Positions 25,402 to 34,280 of a DNA stretch of 55,829 nucleotides are shown here, piece after piece (positions within the stretch are counted from its first letter, which is position 1; each line of letters begins with the position of its first letter). Source of the stretch: Anaerolineae bacterium CG2_30_57_67. Its GTDB lineage: Bacteria > Chloroflexota > Anaerolineae > Anaerolineales > Villigracilaceae. The position numbers and the translations under genes were made by a program. A model generated the notes under the pieces. It did not search any database and was not told where the DNA came from. It worked only from the letters and a program-made list of their open reading frames with translations. The stretch covers positions 1 to 55,829 of the forward strand of contig MNXJ01000071.1 in the NCBI GenBank assembly GCA_001872455.1, read 5' to 3'.

Positions 25402-26720
25402 GCTTCAACATCTTTCAAACTGGCAAAGAGCGCAAAAACCGCCAGCGGAAAAATCTGCATCAGCAGGCGCGCCAGCGAGGTGCGCAAGTGCCAGGCCAGG
25501 TCGTGCGGGGTAATCAGGTAAATCGCAAAGTACCCGGCCAGTTGAATGAAAATCAACAGCCAGAGCCAGGCGGTTTGGCGCAGAGCCGAACGGCGAAAAC
25601 CCATCAGCAGGGCGTAGACCAGCAGCACCCCAAAAATCCCCAGCCGCCAGCCGCCGAAGGCGCCGATTTGCTGCGCAAAGGCGGCCAAAATTTGCCCGTA
25701 ACGCGCCGGGTCGAGCAAGTGCTGCCAGCGGCTGGAATTTTCCACAAACAAGTCGTTGGCGGGCGCCAGAAAAACTTTGAAGGCCAGCGCCGCTGTCAGC
25801 GGCGGCAGGCTGCCGAGCAGGAAGAAAGCGGGCGGTTTTTGCTGTCGGGCGAGGATGATGCAAATCAGCAGGCAGGCGGCCCAAAACAGCCAGCCTTCGT
25901 TTTTCGTCCACGCGCCGAACCCGGCCAGCAGGCCGTTGAAAATCAGCAGGCGCAAATTGCCCGTTTGCGCGAACAGCCAGAGGAAAATCGCTGCGCCGAG
26001 GAAATAGGCCGCCAGTGGAATATCCGCCATTTGCTGTGTGCCATACTCAAGGAAAGCGGGCGTCAGCAGCAGCAGGCTCGCCGCGCTGAGGGCGTGAACT
26101 TTTTGCCCGCTAAAACGCAGCGCCGAAAAAATCAGGCCGGGGATGGCGAAGGTGAAGAGCGCCGCCATCGTCAGCGGCACGCGCGTCGTCTCGCCCAGCG
26201 CAAACCAGCCCTGCGCCACGTTGAGCGGAATCAGCAGCGGGTAGTCGGGATGCCAGAGCGCAGATTGGCTGGTGAAGCGCAGCGTCCAATCGGCGGCGCG
26301 GTAGAGAAAGCGCGCGGCCATGTTCCAGATGAACCAGGCGTCTTCGTAGCCGTGCGAAAATTGGAGCGCCCGGCGGAAGAAGAAAAACACGGCGATGGCA
26401 AGAGCAATGCAGAATGCGGAATAATGAATGATGAATTTTTTTGGGAAAGGTGAAAAGCGAAAAGCGGAAAGTGGCAGGCGGAAGGTGAAGAAGAGCAGCA
26501 GGGCGGCGGCCAGGGCTTCCAGCGGCGGATAAAGTTTGGCGGGCAGCCCCAGCCAGAGCCAGGCGAAAAAGAAAAGGGAGGAAATTCCCAGCCCCAGCGG
26601 AATCGCCACGAAAAACTTCAACCCCGCCGCCGGGGATTTTTCCTGCCACAGCCAGTGCGCGGCGGTCAGACCCAGCCCAACCTTCGGCAGCCAGAGCAGA
26701 AAAGCCAGCAGTAGCGTCAT
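25398..26720 (-). CDS. GT-C-like polytopic membrane protein
   Basis: A 440-residue protein with about ten helices. SHGYEDAWFIWN after an early helix resembles the acidic loop of GT-C glycosyltransferases, and TKNEGWLF and ITPHDLAWHL are conserved with a degraded relative just upstream. ATG at 26720 is chosen since it forms an ATGA overlap with the preceding stop; a GTG lies 9 bases earlier. Residues around KKFIIHYSAFCIALAI are encoded by a stretch that matches the dispersed intergenic GAATGATGAAT repeat, so repeat sequence has entered this coding region in frame. Function inferred only from fold and context. Confidence 0.75.
   Translation of the reverse strand: MTLLLAFLLWLPKVGLGLTAAHWLWQEKSPAAGLKFFVAIPLGLGISSLFFFAWLWLGLPAKLYPPLEALAAALLLFFTFRLPLSAFRFSPFPKKFIIHYSAFCIALAIAVFFFFRRALQFSHGYEDAWFIWNMAARFLYRAADWTLRFTSQSALWHPDYPLLIPLNVAQGWFALGETTRVPLTMAALFTFAIPGLIFSALRFSGQKVHALSAASLLLLTPAFLEYGTQQMADIPLAAYFLGAAIFLWLFAQTGNLRLLIFNGLLAGFGAWTKNEGWLFWAACLLICIILARQQKPPAFFLLGSLPPLTAALAFKVFLAPANDLFVENSSRWQHLLDPARYGQILAAFAQQIGAFGGWRLGIFGVLLVYALLMGFRRSALRQTAWLWLLIFIQLAGYFAIYLITPHDLAWHLRTSLARLLMQIFPLAVFALFASLKDVEA
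26409..26440. repeat. Intragenic copy of the GAATGATGAAT repeat
   Basis: GCAGAATGCGGAATAATGAA continuing TGATGAATTTTT lies within a membrane-protein gene. It resembles units at 14351-14398 (inverse orientation), 20970-21015 and 40660-40700. It is followed by AAGCGAAAAGCGGAAAG low-complexity sequence. Confidence 0.6.
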
Positions 26721-27136
26721 GGCTGGCACTCCAACAGCGTCAGGCCGCCGCCCAGTTTTTCGGCGCGGCAGCCAGGCAGGTGACTTTGCAGCCAGTCCGC
26801 CGTCTGCGGCGCGGCGGAATTGACAATCACCCAGCCGTCCGCCGCGCCGCGCTGAACGATACGCGGCGCCAGGCTGTACTGTGTCAGGTAATATTCAATG
26901 TAATCATCGGGCGCGGGTGCGCCGGGCAGAATATCGGCCTCGGAAAAGTAGCCAACTTGCGTCACCCCGGCGGGCAGGCGGCGGCTGACGGCGCTCATTT
27001 TGGCGTCCCAGGCGCTGACGTAGTCGCTGGGCGGCACAGGCGAAAGGGGAAAAAGCAGCCCGTTCAGGCCGAGCGCCAGCGCGAGGGCCGTCAGCGCGGC
27101 GGAAAGTGCGCGGCGGGCAAGGGGGTTTTTCAACAT
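26717..27136 (-). CDS. Hypothetical membrane-anchored protein
   Basis: A 139-residue protein I do not recognise. One N-terminal hydrophobic helix (about residues 8-33, ALSAALTALALALGLNGLLF) could be an anchor or uncleaved signal, with about 105 residues outside the membrane that include DDYIEYYLTQY and a Cys pair near the end. It is sandwiched between the degraded GT-C copy (7-base overlap) and the intact GT-C-like gene (ATGA overlap), so it likely belonged to the same translated unit, perhaps as an accessory subunit. Confidence 0.6.
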   Translation of the reverse strand: MLKNPLARRALSAALTALALALGLNGLLFPLSPVPPSDYVSAWDAKMSAVSRRLPAGVTQVGYFSEADILPGAPAPDDYIEYYLTQYSLAPRIVQRGAADGWVIVNSAAPQTADWLQSHLPGCRAEKLGGGLTLLECQP

Positions 27137-27736
27137 GGCGAATTTTTCGACAGCGTAAAAAAGGTAAAAAGCGTCAGCGGGTAGGTTTGGTAGAGCAACC
27201 GTACCAGCGATGTGTCGAGATGCAATTGTAAATCGTGCGGCGTGATGACATAAATGAAGAAATACCCGGCCTGCTGCAGCGCAATCAACGCCAGTAGCGC
27301 CTGGCTGAGCGGCCAGCCGCCGAAATCCCAGATTTCACGCAGGTAATTGGCGGCAATCAGGCCGTAGCGCGAAAAATCCAGCGGGCGCGTCAAATCACTT
27401 TGCGCGGCGACATTCGTTTTGAAGAAGAAAACCGTCAGCAGCGGGAAAATCAGCCCGGTCAGGAAGAGCGGCAGGCGGCGGGTAGAACCGTCAGCAGGGC
27501 GAACAGCAGACCCTCGTTTTTTATCCATGCCGAAAACCAGGCCAGCAGGCCGGGCGCGCGGGTTTAGGCGTACAGGAACAAAAAACGCCCGCCAGCAAAA
27601 ACGTCAGCACCGAGGGCAGCGTCAGCCAACAAGGAAACCAGTGTCCGCTGAGCAGAACAGCCAGACAAAACGTAAGGAAAATCCAGCGGGAAGCGGGACG
27701 CATTTTTCCCTTTGGTGGGCGCGAGTAACACGACAT
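27130..27736 (-). pseudogene. Degraded paralogue of the 25.4-26.7 kb GT-C-like protein
   Basis: The last 110 codons read through as an open frame and align with the neighbour's C-terminus: FKTN/FKVF, RYG, AGYFFIYVITPHDLQLHL against AGYFAIYLITPHDLAWHL, then TSLVRLL against TSLARLL. Upstream, the homologous block GAWIKNEGLLFALLTV (against GAWTKNEGWLF) is in another frame, and LPSVLTFLLAGVF is in a third, so at least two frameshifts separate pieces; the first two thirds of the gene are missing or unrecognisable. This is a decayed tandem duplicate. The ATG in the open part is an artefact of the shifted frame. Confidence 0.75.
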
Positions 27737-27777
27737 TTATGTCGTGCGAGGGTGTATAGCGCGAAATTTATCTCGCG
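27729..27777. repeat. Palindromic repeats of the CGACATTTATGTCG family
   Basis: CACGACATTTATGTCGTG (27729-27746) is a perfect 7-bp stem with a TTTA centre, followed by CGCGA/TCGCG around AATTTATC (27760-27777). The surrounding 27737-27951 segment, between metH and the pseudogene, holds no gene I can support. Confidence 0.7.
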
Positions 27778-27951
27778 GGCAGGCGCGTGATTCTCGTCAA
27801 AATGACGTTCTGACGCTGAAAGACAAATTTGGCACGCACTGCGGAAAATTGCGCGGCACGTCAAAAAAAGTATCCGCGCCAAGGCTGGTTCGCTCCACTA
27901 CCAGCCAGCAGGCGCGGGTAGGCGTACCAGAGGCCGGCGCGGGAGGACATG

Positions 27952-30900
27952 CTATCTCATCAATTGTTCCACGCGGCTTTCGCCAACGCTGTAATACTTG
28001 GCGTTTTTGTGGTGCAAAATGATGGCGGCGGTGGATTGTTCGGGGATTAACTGGTAGGCCGGGCTGAGCGTCATGCCGAGGACTTTCTCCGCGCCGGGCA
28101 GCAGGTCGAAGACTTTGCGGTGGTCTTCCAACTCGGGGATGGCGGGGTAGCCCCACGAATAGCGTTTGCCCTGCTCCTCGGCAATGCCCAACTCGCGGCG
28201 GATGTGGTTGTGCAGGTAGGCGGCGGTCGCCTCGGCGGTTTGCACGGCCAGCCCGTGGGTGAAGTAGGCTTCGGAGAAGTTGTTTTCCGCCTGGAGCTTT
28301 TCAAATTTTTCGGTGGCGGCCTGCCCGACGGTGACAATTTGAAAGGCGACCACGTCCATTTTGCCGGAGTCAACCGGTGCAAAGTAATCGGAGAGCGCCA
28401 GATGTTCGTCGTAGGGCTGGCGAGGGAAATGGAAGCGAGTCAATTCGGCGGCGGCAGCGGATTCGGGAGCGGATTGGGAAGCGGAAAAACGGAGGTCGGC
28501 GGGGTTGTAGATAATCAGGTCGTCGCCGTCGGCCTGGCAGGGGAAGAATCCATAGACGGCCTGCGGCGCGAGCCATTTTTCGCGCAGGGCGGCTTTTTTC
28601 ATCTGCTCCAGGCGGGCGTCAAATTCGGCTTTGAGTTTTTCCCATTCGGCGCCGTGGGTGTTTTTAGCGCCCCACGAAAGGCGGTAGAGTTCGTTGAGGT
28701 TGAGATGCCGGAAGATGATTTCCAGCGGCATTTGCAGCGTCAGGCGTTCGCCCAGTTTTTCGGGCAGGGCAATCGGCGCCGGGATGATGGCGGAGCGTTC
28801 TCCCGTTTTTGGAGCTTGCGGCTGGGCGGCGGCGGCGCGGCCCACTTCCATCTCGGCTTCTTTTTGAATTTTGGTGCGCAGGTCGGCGCGTTTTTCGGGG
28901 ACGATCAGGGCGTCCATCGTTTCCAGGCCCTCGAAGGCGTCTTTGCAGTAGAAAACACCCGGCGCGTAGGGTTGTCCCTCTTCGGTGAAGAGAATGCGGC
29001 GGCCAAAGCGGCGGTTGATGGCGGCGCCGCCAATCAGCACCGGGAAGTTCAGCCCGCGCCGCTGTAGTTCGTTGATGATGAGCGGCATTTGTTTGGATGT
29101 GGAAACCAGCAGCGCCGAAAGGCCGATGGCTGTGGCGTTGATTTCGACGGCTTTGCTGATGATGGTTTCGGCGGGGGTTTGTTTGCCCAAATCCACCACG
29201 GTGTAGCCGTTGTTGGAGAGAATCGTCTTGACCAGATTTTTGCCGATGTCGTGCACGTCGCCATAGACGGTGGCGAGCACGACCGTGCCTTTGGTGACGC
29301 CTTCTTGTTTTTCGAGATAGGTTTCCAGTCGGGCGACGGCTTTTTTCATCACCTCGGCGGATTGCAGGACGAAGGGCAAAATCAACTCTCCGGCGCCGAA
29401 TTTGTCGCCGACTTCTTTCATGGCGGGCAGCAGGACGGTGTTGAGGACGTGGACGGCGGTTTCGTGTTTGCTGGGCTGGGTGCCTTGCGCGATGATTTCG
29501 TCCACATCGGCTTCGATGTTTTCTTTGTGGCGCGCCAAAATGCGCCAGTGCAGGCGCTCGGCGACGGTCATACCTTCGGTTGGGTCGGCCTGGCTGGTCG
29601 CCTCGACGCTGCCAGTGTTGACGTCAAAATATTCGATGTAGCGCTGCAGCGCGTCTGGGCGGCGGTTAAAAATCAGGTCTTCGGCCAGGTCGCGCTCGGC
29701 GGGTGAGATTTCGGCGTAGGGGCGGACGTGCGCCGGGTTGATGATGGCCATATCCAGGCCGGCGCGCACGCAGTGGTAGAGCATGACCGAGTTGAGCGTG
29801 GGGCGGGCGTTGGCCGAAAGCCCAAACGACAGGTTGCTGACGCCGAGCGAGGTCAGCACGCCCGGCAGCGCTTCTTTAATCAGTCGGATGCCTTCGATGG
29901 TTTCGATGGCCGAGGCCGAGAATTCCGGGTCGCCGGTGGCGAGGGTGAAGGTCAGGTCGTCGAAGACCAGCGCGTCGGGGCGCAGGCCGTGTTCGTTGAC
30001 GGCGATGTCGTAGATGCGGCGCGCCACTTCCAATTTGCGCTCGCGGGTTTTTGCCATGCCCTGCTCGTCAATCGTCAGCGTGATGACGGCGGCGTTGTAG
30101 GTTTTTGCCAGCGCGAAGATTTTATCGGCTTTGGCGCGGCCACTTTCGAGGTGAGTCGAGTTAATCAGACAGCGCCCCGGCGCGGTTTTGAGCGCCACTT
30201 CCAGCACGTCCACTTCGGTCGAGTCAATCACCAGCGGCAGGTCAATGCCCGCCGTCACCAGTTTGCGCACCACCTGACGCATCAGGTACGGCTCATCGCC
30301 GCGTTCCGTCACCGCCACTGAAATATCCAGGCCGTGCGCGCCCTTATCCAGCTGGTCGCGCGCCACCGTCAGCACGCCATCCCAATCTTCGGCCAAAATC
30401 ATGCGTTTGAAGGCGCGGCTGCCCTGCGCGTTGCAGCGTTCGCCAATCAGAAACGGCGCGGGGTCCTGGTGCATGTTCATGGCCTTGATGCCCGACGCCA
30501 GGCGCGCATTTTCGGGAGCGGGACGCTGCGGGTGGCTGAGGCCGTGGATTTTTTCGACCAGTTTTTTGAGGTGCTCGGGGGTGGTGCCGCAGCAGCCGCC
30601 CACCACGGAAACGTGGTTGCGCTCGACGAATTCGTACAAAGCTGCGGCGAAAGGCTCCGGTTCCAGCGGGTAGACCGCCTGCCCGTCTACGTTGAGCGGC
30701 AGCCCGGCGTTGGGGATGCAGGACACCGGCAGCCGGGTCTGCTCGCCGAGGATTTCAATCGGCTCGCGCATGTGTTCCGGCCCGGTGGAGCAGTTGACGC
30801 CGATGACATCAATTGGCAGTTCTTCCAAAATGGCGATGGCGGCCTGGGCGTCGGTGCCGAGCAACATGCGTCCGGTGGTGTCGAGCGTAATCTGCGCCTG

Positions 30901-31500
30901 AATCGGCAGCCAGATGCCGGTTTCGGCAAAGGCTTGGGTCACGCCGTGAATGGCGGCTTTGACTTCGAGAATATCCTGCGAGGTTTCGATGAGAATCACG
31001 TCCACGCCGCCCTGCAGCAGGCCGATGGCTTGTTCGCGGAACAGGTCGGCCAGTTCGTCAAACTGCATGTTGGAAAGTTCCGGGTCGTCGGCGGAGGGCA
31101 GTTTGCCGCTGGGGCCGATGGAACCGGCCACGAAGCGCGGCTGTCCGGTTTTGGCGGCGAATTCGTCTGCCAGGCGGCGCGCCAGGCTGGCGGCGGCGCG
31201 GTTGATTTCCAGAACGCGCTCGGCCAAGCCGTATTCGCCCATCGTCAGGCGGTTGGAGCGGAAGGTGTCGGTTTCCAGCACATCTACGCCGACTTCCAAA
31301 AAGGAGCGGTGAACTTTTTCGACGGCTTCAGGGCGGGAAATGACCAGAAAATCGTTGCAGCCGTTGTATTTTTCGCCGCCAAAATCGGCGGCGGTGAGAT
31401 TTTGTTTTTGCAGGCTGGTGCCCATGGCGCCATCAAAAACGAGTACGCGCTGGTTGAGCGCGTCGAGGTAGCGGCGGTTGGTGTAGGTACGGGTGGTCAT
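27952..31500 (-). CDS. metH: Cobalamin-dependent methionine synthase
   Basis: A 1182-residue enzyme that moves a methyl group from methyltetrahydrofolate to homocysteine through B12. Modules in order: homocysteine domain (about 1-320) with GAMGTSL and zinc Cys residues in GVNCSTG and VGGCCGTT; pterin domain (about 350-610); B12 cap and Rossmann domain (about 650-890) with DVHDIGKN, His750 being the lower cobalt ligand; and the activation domain (about 950-1182) with RYSWGYPAIPELEDH for reactivation by SAM. All four modules of the full-length type are present. GGAGA lies just before the ATG. No B12 or SAM riboswitch was recognised in the 300 bases upstream. Transcribed alone, divergent from gnd. 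Confidence 0.95.
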   Translation of the reverse strand: MTTRTYTNRRYLDALNQRVLVFDGAMGTSLQKQNLTAADFGGEKYNGCNDFLVISRPEAVEKVHRSFLEVGVDVLETDTFRSNRLTMGEYGLAERVLEINRAAASLARRLADEFAAKTGQPRFVAGSIGPSGKLPSADDPELSNMQFDELADLFREQAIGLLQGGVDVILIETSQDILEVKAAIHGVTQAFAETGIWLPIQAQITLDTTGRMLLGTDAQAAIAILEELPIDVIGVNCSTGPEHMREPIEILGEQTRLPVSCIPNAGLPLNVDGQAVYPLEPEPFAAALYEFVERNHVSVVGGCCGTTPEHLKKLVEKIHGLSHPQRPAPENARLASGIKAMNMHQDPAPFLIGERCNAQGSRAFKRMILAEDWDGVLTVARDQLDKGAHGLDISVAVTERGDEPYLMRQVVRKLVTAGIDLPLVIDSTEVDVLEVALKTAPGRCLINSTHLESGRAKADKIFALAKTYNAAVITLTIDEQGMAKTRERKLEVARRIYDIAVNEHGLRPDALVFDDLTFTLATGDPEFSASAIETIEGIRLIKEALPGVLTSLGVSNLSFGLSANARPTLNSVMLYHCVRAGLDMAIINPAHVRPYAEISPAERDLAEDLIFNRRPDALQRYIEYFDVNTGSVEATSQADPTEGMTVAERLHWRILARHKENIEADVDEIIAQGTQPSKHETAVHVLNTVLLPAMKEVGDKFGAGELILPFVLQSAEVMKKAVARLETYLEKQEGVTKGTVVLATVYGDVHDIGKNLVKTILSNNGYTVVDLGKQTPAETIISKAVEINATAIGLSALLVSTSKQMPLIINELQRRGLNFPVLIGGAAINRRFGRRILFTEEGQPYAPGVFYCKDAFEGLETMDALIVPEKRADLRTKIQKEAEMEVGRAAAAQPQAPKTGERSAIIPAPIALPEKLGERLTLQMPLEIIFRHLNLNELYRLSWGAKNTHGAEWEKLKAEFDARLEQMKKAALREKWLAPQAVYGFFPCQADGDDLIIYNPADLRFSASQSAPESAAAAELTRFHFPRQPYDEHLALSDYFAPVDSGKMDVVAFQIVTVGQAATEKFEKLQAENNFSEAYFTHGLAVQTAEATAAYLHNHIRRELGIAEEQGKRYSWGYPAIPELEDHRKVFDLLPGAEKVLGMTLSPAYQLIPEQSTAAIILHHKNAKYYSVGESRVEQLMR

Positions 31501-31899
31501 ACGGTCTCCTTATTGATAAAACGCTGGTCTGCAGCGATATGTCATTTTTTGACGTTCTGGTATCACTGGATACCATTTCAAAGATGGACGCCATTATACA
31601 GTTTTTCTGGGCAACTGTTTGCGTAACGTTGCGTCACATCACCTTTAGCCGCACAGTAGCGAGATTCGTAACCTCTTTACATTTTTGGCAACGTAATTAA
31701 AAGCCAATTTATGCTATCCTTATCATAGCGCGGCTTCCAACCGCAGAAAAATTGTAGCGCGACATTACGTCGCCTTTGCCTGTCGGGAGCGACATAAATG
31801 TCGCGCTACAGATTTGCACATTCAATGCAAGTCCTGCACGGTAATACTATAGAAAACGTTAAAAATAATTCAGAAGGGTTAAACAAAGGAGAATTTTCA
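31501..31899. other. Divergent metH/gnd intergenic region
   Basis: About 400 bases serving two divergent genes. It contains a small perfect hairpin GGTATCACTGGATACC (31559-31574), a minus-strand TATAAT near 31598-31603 that could serve metH, and the inverted-repeat element at 31753-31810. The gnd start is preceded by AAAGGAGA. I see no riboswitch core. Confidence 0.45.
31753..31810. repeat. Inverted-repeat element with two GCGACAT palindromes
   Basis: TGTAGCGCGACA and TGTCGCGCTACA form perfect 12-bp outer arms at the ends of this 58-base block. Inside are GCGACATTACGTCGC (31759-31773) and GCGACATAAATGTCGC (31789-31804). It belongs to the dispersed palindrome family also seen at 27.7, 45.3, 47.3, 47.4 and 49.2 kb. 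Confidence 0.8.
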
Positions 31900-32811
31900 A
31901 TGGATATTGCCATCATCGGTTTAGGAAAAATGGGCGCGAACATGGCGCGCCGCCTGGTCAAGGGCGGGCACCGCGTCGTCGCATTCAACAAATCGCCCGA
32001 AACAACCCGGAATCTGGCAGCAGAAACTGGGCTGGTTGCCACCACCTCGCTGAAGGAAGTTGTCGCCGCCCTATCTGCGCCGCGCACCGTCTGGGTCATG
32101 GTTCCATCAGGCGCAGCCACAGAAGCCGTCATCGGCGAATTAGCGAGTTTGCTCACCTCCGGCGACACCATCATTGACGGCGGAAATACTTTTTACAAGG
32201 ATGATATTCGGCGCGCGGCAACGCTCCAGGAAAAAGGCATTCAGTATGTGGATGTCGGCACCAGCGGCGGCGTCTGGGGGCTGACCGAAGGCTACAGCCT
32301 GATGATTGGCGGCGAAACGGAAGCAATCTCCCGGCTGAATCCAATTTTCGAGACGCTCGCCCCGGCGGCAGATCAGGGCTGGGGGCGCGTTGGGCCTGTC
32401 GGCGCAGGACATTTCGTTAAAATGGTTCATAACGGGATTGAATACGGCCTGATGCAGGCCTACGCCGAAGGTTTTGAAATTATGCACGCCAAGAAAGATT
32501 TCAACCTCGACCTGCACCAAATTGCGGAACTATGGCGGGTGGGCAGTGTCGTGCGTTCGTGGCTGCTTGACCTGACCGCAGACGCGCTGAAAAGCGATCA
32601 GGAACTGAGCGAAATCGCCGGATATGTGGCCGATAGCGGCGAGGGCCGCTGGACGGTCTTTGAGGCGATTGACCTGGATGTTCCCGCGCCGGTGATTACG
32701 CTTTCGCTCCAGCAACGCTTCATCAGCCGCCAAAAAGAAAGTTACGCCGCGAAACTACTGGCGGCCATGCGCAATCAGTTCGGCGGGCACGCCATCAAAA
32801 AGGCAGAATAA
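31900..32811 (+). CDS. gnd: 6-phosphogluconate dehydrogenase, short (YqeC/GntZ-like) type
   Basis: A 303-residue decarboxylating dehydrogenase that turns 6-phosphogluconate into ribulose 5-phosphate. The Rossmann motif GLGKMG opens the protein, and family blocks DVGTSGGVWGLTEGYSLMIG and KMVHNGIEYG (catalytic Lys and substrate loop) follow. Length near 300 rather than 470 marks the short class, often NAD-preferring; cofactor is inference. Start at 31900 follows AAAGGAGAA. The TAATG overlap with zwf makes a coupled pair covering two oxidative pentose phosphate steps. Confidence 0.93.
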   Translation: MDIAIIGLGKMGANMARRLVKGGHRVVAFNKSPETTRNLAAETGLVATTSLKEVVAALSAPRTVWVMVPSGAATEAVIGELASLLTSGDTIIDGGNTFYKDDIRRAATLQEKGIQYVDVGTSGGVWGLTEGYSLMIGGETEAISRLNPIFETLAPAADQGWGRVGPVGAGHFVKMVHNGIEYGLMQAYAEGFEIMHAKKDFNLDLHQIAELWRVGSVVRSWLLDLTADALKSDQELSEIAGYVADSGEGRWTVFEAIDLDVPAPVITLSLQQRFISRQKESYAAKLLAAMRNQFGGHAIKKAE

Positions 32812-34277
32812 TGAGTTCCATATGCGAATCGTCCAGCATCGTCATCTTTGGCGCTTCCGGCGACCTGACCTGGCGCAAACTCATCCCGGCGCTGTACAAC
32901 AACTTCAAAAAGGGACGGCTTTCGACCTGCGCCAACATTGTCGGCTTTGCGCGCCGCGAGTACAGCGATGATGCTTTTCGCACACGGCTGCGCGAGGGCG
33001 CGGCCAAGTTTAGCCCGGAGACGTTTGACGTGGCAGTCTGGGAAAAATTCGCCGTCAACATCCACTATTTTCAAGGCGACCTCGACACCGCGGAAGATTT
33101 TCCAAAACTGGAGACTTTTCTGCGTGGTCTGGAGAACGCCCCGGCCAACCGCCTGTATTACCTGGCAACCGCCCCTGAATATTACGCTCCCATCGCCAGA
33201 CATCTTGGCGCGGCGGGCATGTCGCGCGACGAGGATGTCTCCTCCGGGCTGCGTCAACGCCGCATCATCATCGAAAAACCTTTTGGGCACGACCTGGCTT
33301 CGGCGCAAGAGCTCAACCGCGCGGTGCATACTACCTTTGACGAAAAACAAATCTACCGCATTGACCACTATCTCGGCAAAGAAACTGCCCAGAACATTCT
33401 GTTTTTTCGTTTTGCCAATACCATTTTTGAGCCGGTCTGGAATCGCCGCTACGTCAGCAACATTCAAATCAGCGTCAGCGAAACCGTAGACGTGGGCAAC
33501 CGCGCCGGATATTACGACACGGCTGGCGTGGTGCGCGATATGTTTCAGAATCACCTGTTTCAGCTGCTCTCGCTGGTAGCCATGGAGCCGCCTGCCTCAT
33601 TCAGCGCCGATGCCATCCGCAACGAAAAAGTCAAGGTTTTTGACAGCATCCGCCCGATTGCGCTGGCAGATACCGTCCGTGCCCAATACGACGGCTACCG
33701 CGCCACGCCCAACATCGCCCCCGACTCGCAAACCCCAACCTACGCCGCACTCAAACTATTTGTAGATAACTGGCGCTGGAAAGGCGTCCCGTTCTACCTG
33801 CGCTCGGGCAAGGCGCTCCAGCGAAAAGCGTCCGAAATCATCATCGAATTTCAGCGCCCGCCGCACATGATGTTTCACCTGCCCGAAGGCAACGACTTCA
33901 CCCCCAATATTCTCTCGCTCTGCATTCAACCTGACGAAGGTATTCACCTGCGTTTTGAAGCCAAAGTACCCGACTCTGATCAGGAAATGCGTTCGGTGGA
34001 TATGGATTTTCACTACCGCGACTCGTTTGTGGGGAAAAGTATTCCCGAAGCTTACGAGCGTCTCCTGCTCGAGGCGCTGAAAGGTGACGCCTCGCTGTTT
34101 ACCCGTTCCGACGGAATCGAATCTTCCTGGCGGGTGATTGACCCCATTTTGCAGGGTTGGATTGAGCAAAACACGCCCGCACTGGTAACGTACCAACGTG
34201 GCACGTCGGGCCCCACCGAAGCAGATGCGTTGCTGGCGCGCGCCGGTCATCAGTGGCGCTTAGGCTGCGTGGAGTAA
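32811..34277 (+). CDS. zwf: Glucose-6-phosphate 1-dehydrogenase
   Basis: A 488-residue enzyme catalysing the first step of the oxidative pentose phosphate route. The NADP-binding loop is IFGASGDLTWRKLIPAL, where the usual TKRKL reads TWRKL. The active-site block is RIDHYLGKE, with the conserved His-Tyr and Lys, preceded by IIEKPFG. Length is normal. Its start overlaps the gnd stop by one base. It converges with xylulokinase, leaving 3 bases between stops, so the pentose pathway genes and the xylose operon meet here. Confidence 0.95.
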   Translation: MSSICESSSIVIFGASGDLTWRKLIPALYNNFKKGRLSTCANIVGFARREYSDDAFRTRLREGAAKFSPETFDVAVWEKFAVNIHYFQGDLDTAEDFPKLETFLRGLENAPANRLYYLATAPEYYAPIARHLGAAGMSRDEDVSSGLRQRRIIIEKPFGHDLASAQELNRAVHTTFDEKQIYRIDHYLGKETAQNILFFRFANTIFEPVWNRRYVSNIQISVSETVDVGNRAGYYDTAGVVRDMFQNHLFQLLSLVAMEPPASFSADAIRNEKVKVFDSIRPIALADTVRAQYDGYRATPNIAPDSQTPTYAALKLFVDNWRWKGVPFYLRSGKALQRKASEIIIEFQRPPHMMFHLPEGNDFTPNILSLCIQPDEGIHLRFEAKVPDSDQEMRSVDMDFHYRDSFVGKSIPEAYERLLLEALKGDASLFTRSDGIESSWRVIDPILQGWIEQNTPALVTYQRGTSGPTEADALLARAGHQWRLGCVE

Positions 34278-34280
34278 CCG

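Noticed and set aside
31501-31600. Cobalamin or SAM riboswitch upstream of metH
   Set aside because: I looked for a B12 box and for the SAM-I kink-turn/GA-rich core on the minus strand and found neither; only a short 6-bp hairpin is present.
30334-31626. 430-codon open frame antisense to metH
   Set aside because: It lies wholly opposite conserved methionine synthase sequence and encodes low-complexity, Gly/Ala/His-rich residues typical of an antisense shadow. Similar long antisense frames opposite xylA and the sugar-binding protein were rejected for the same reason.
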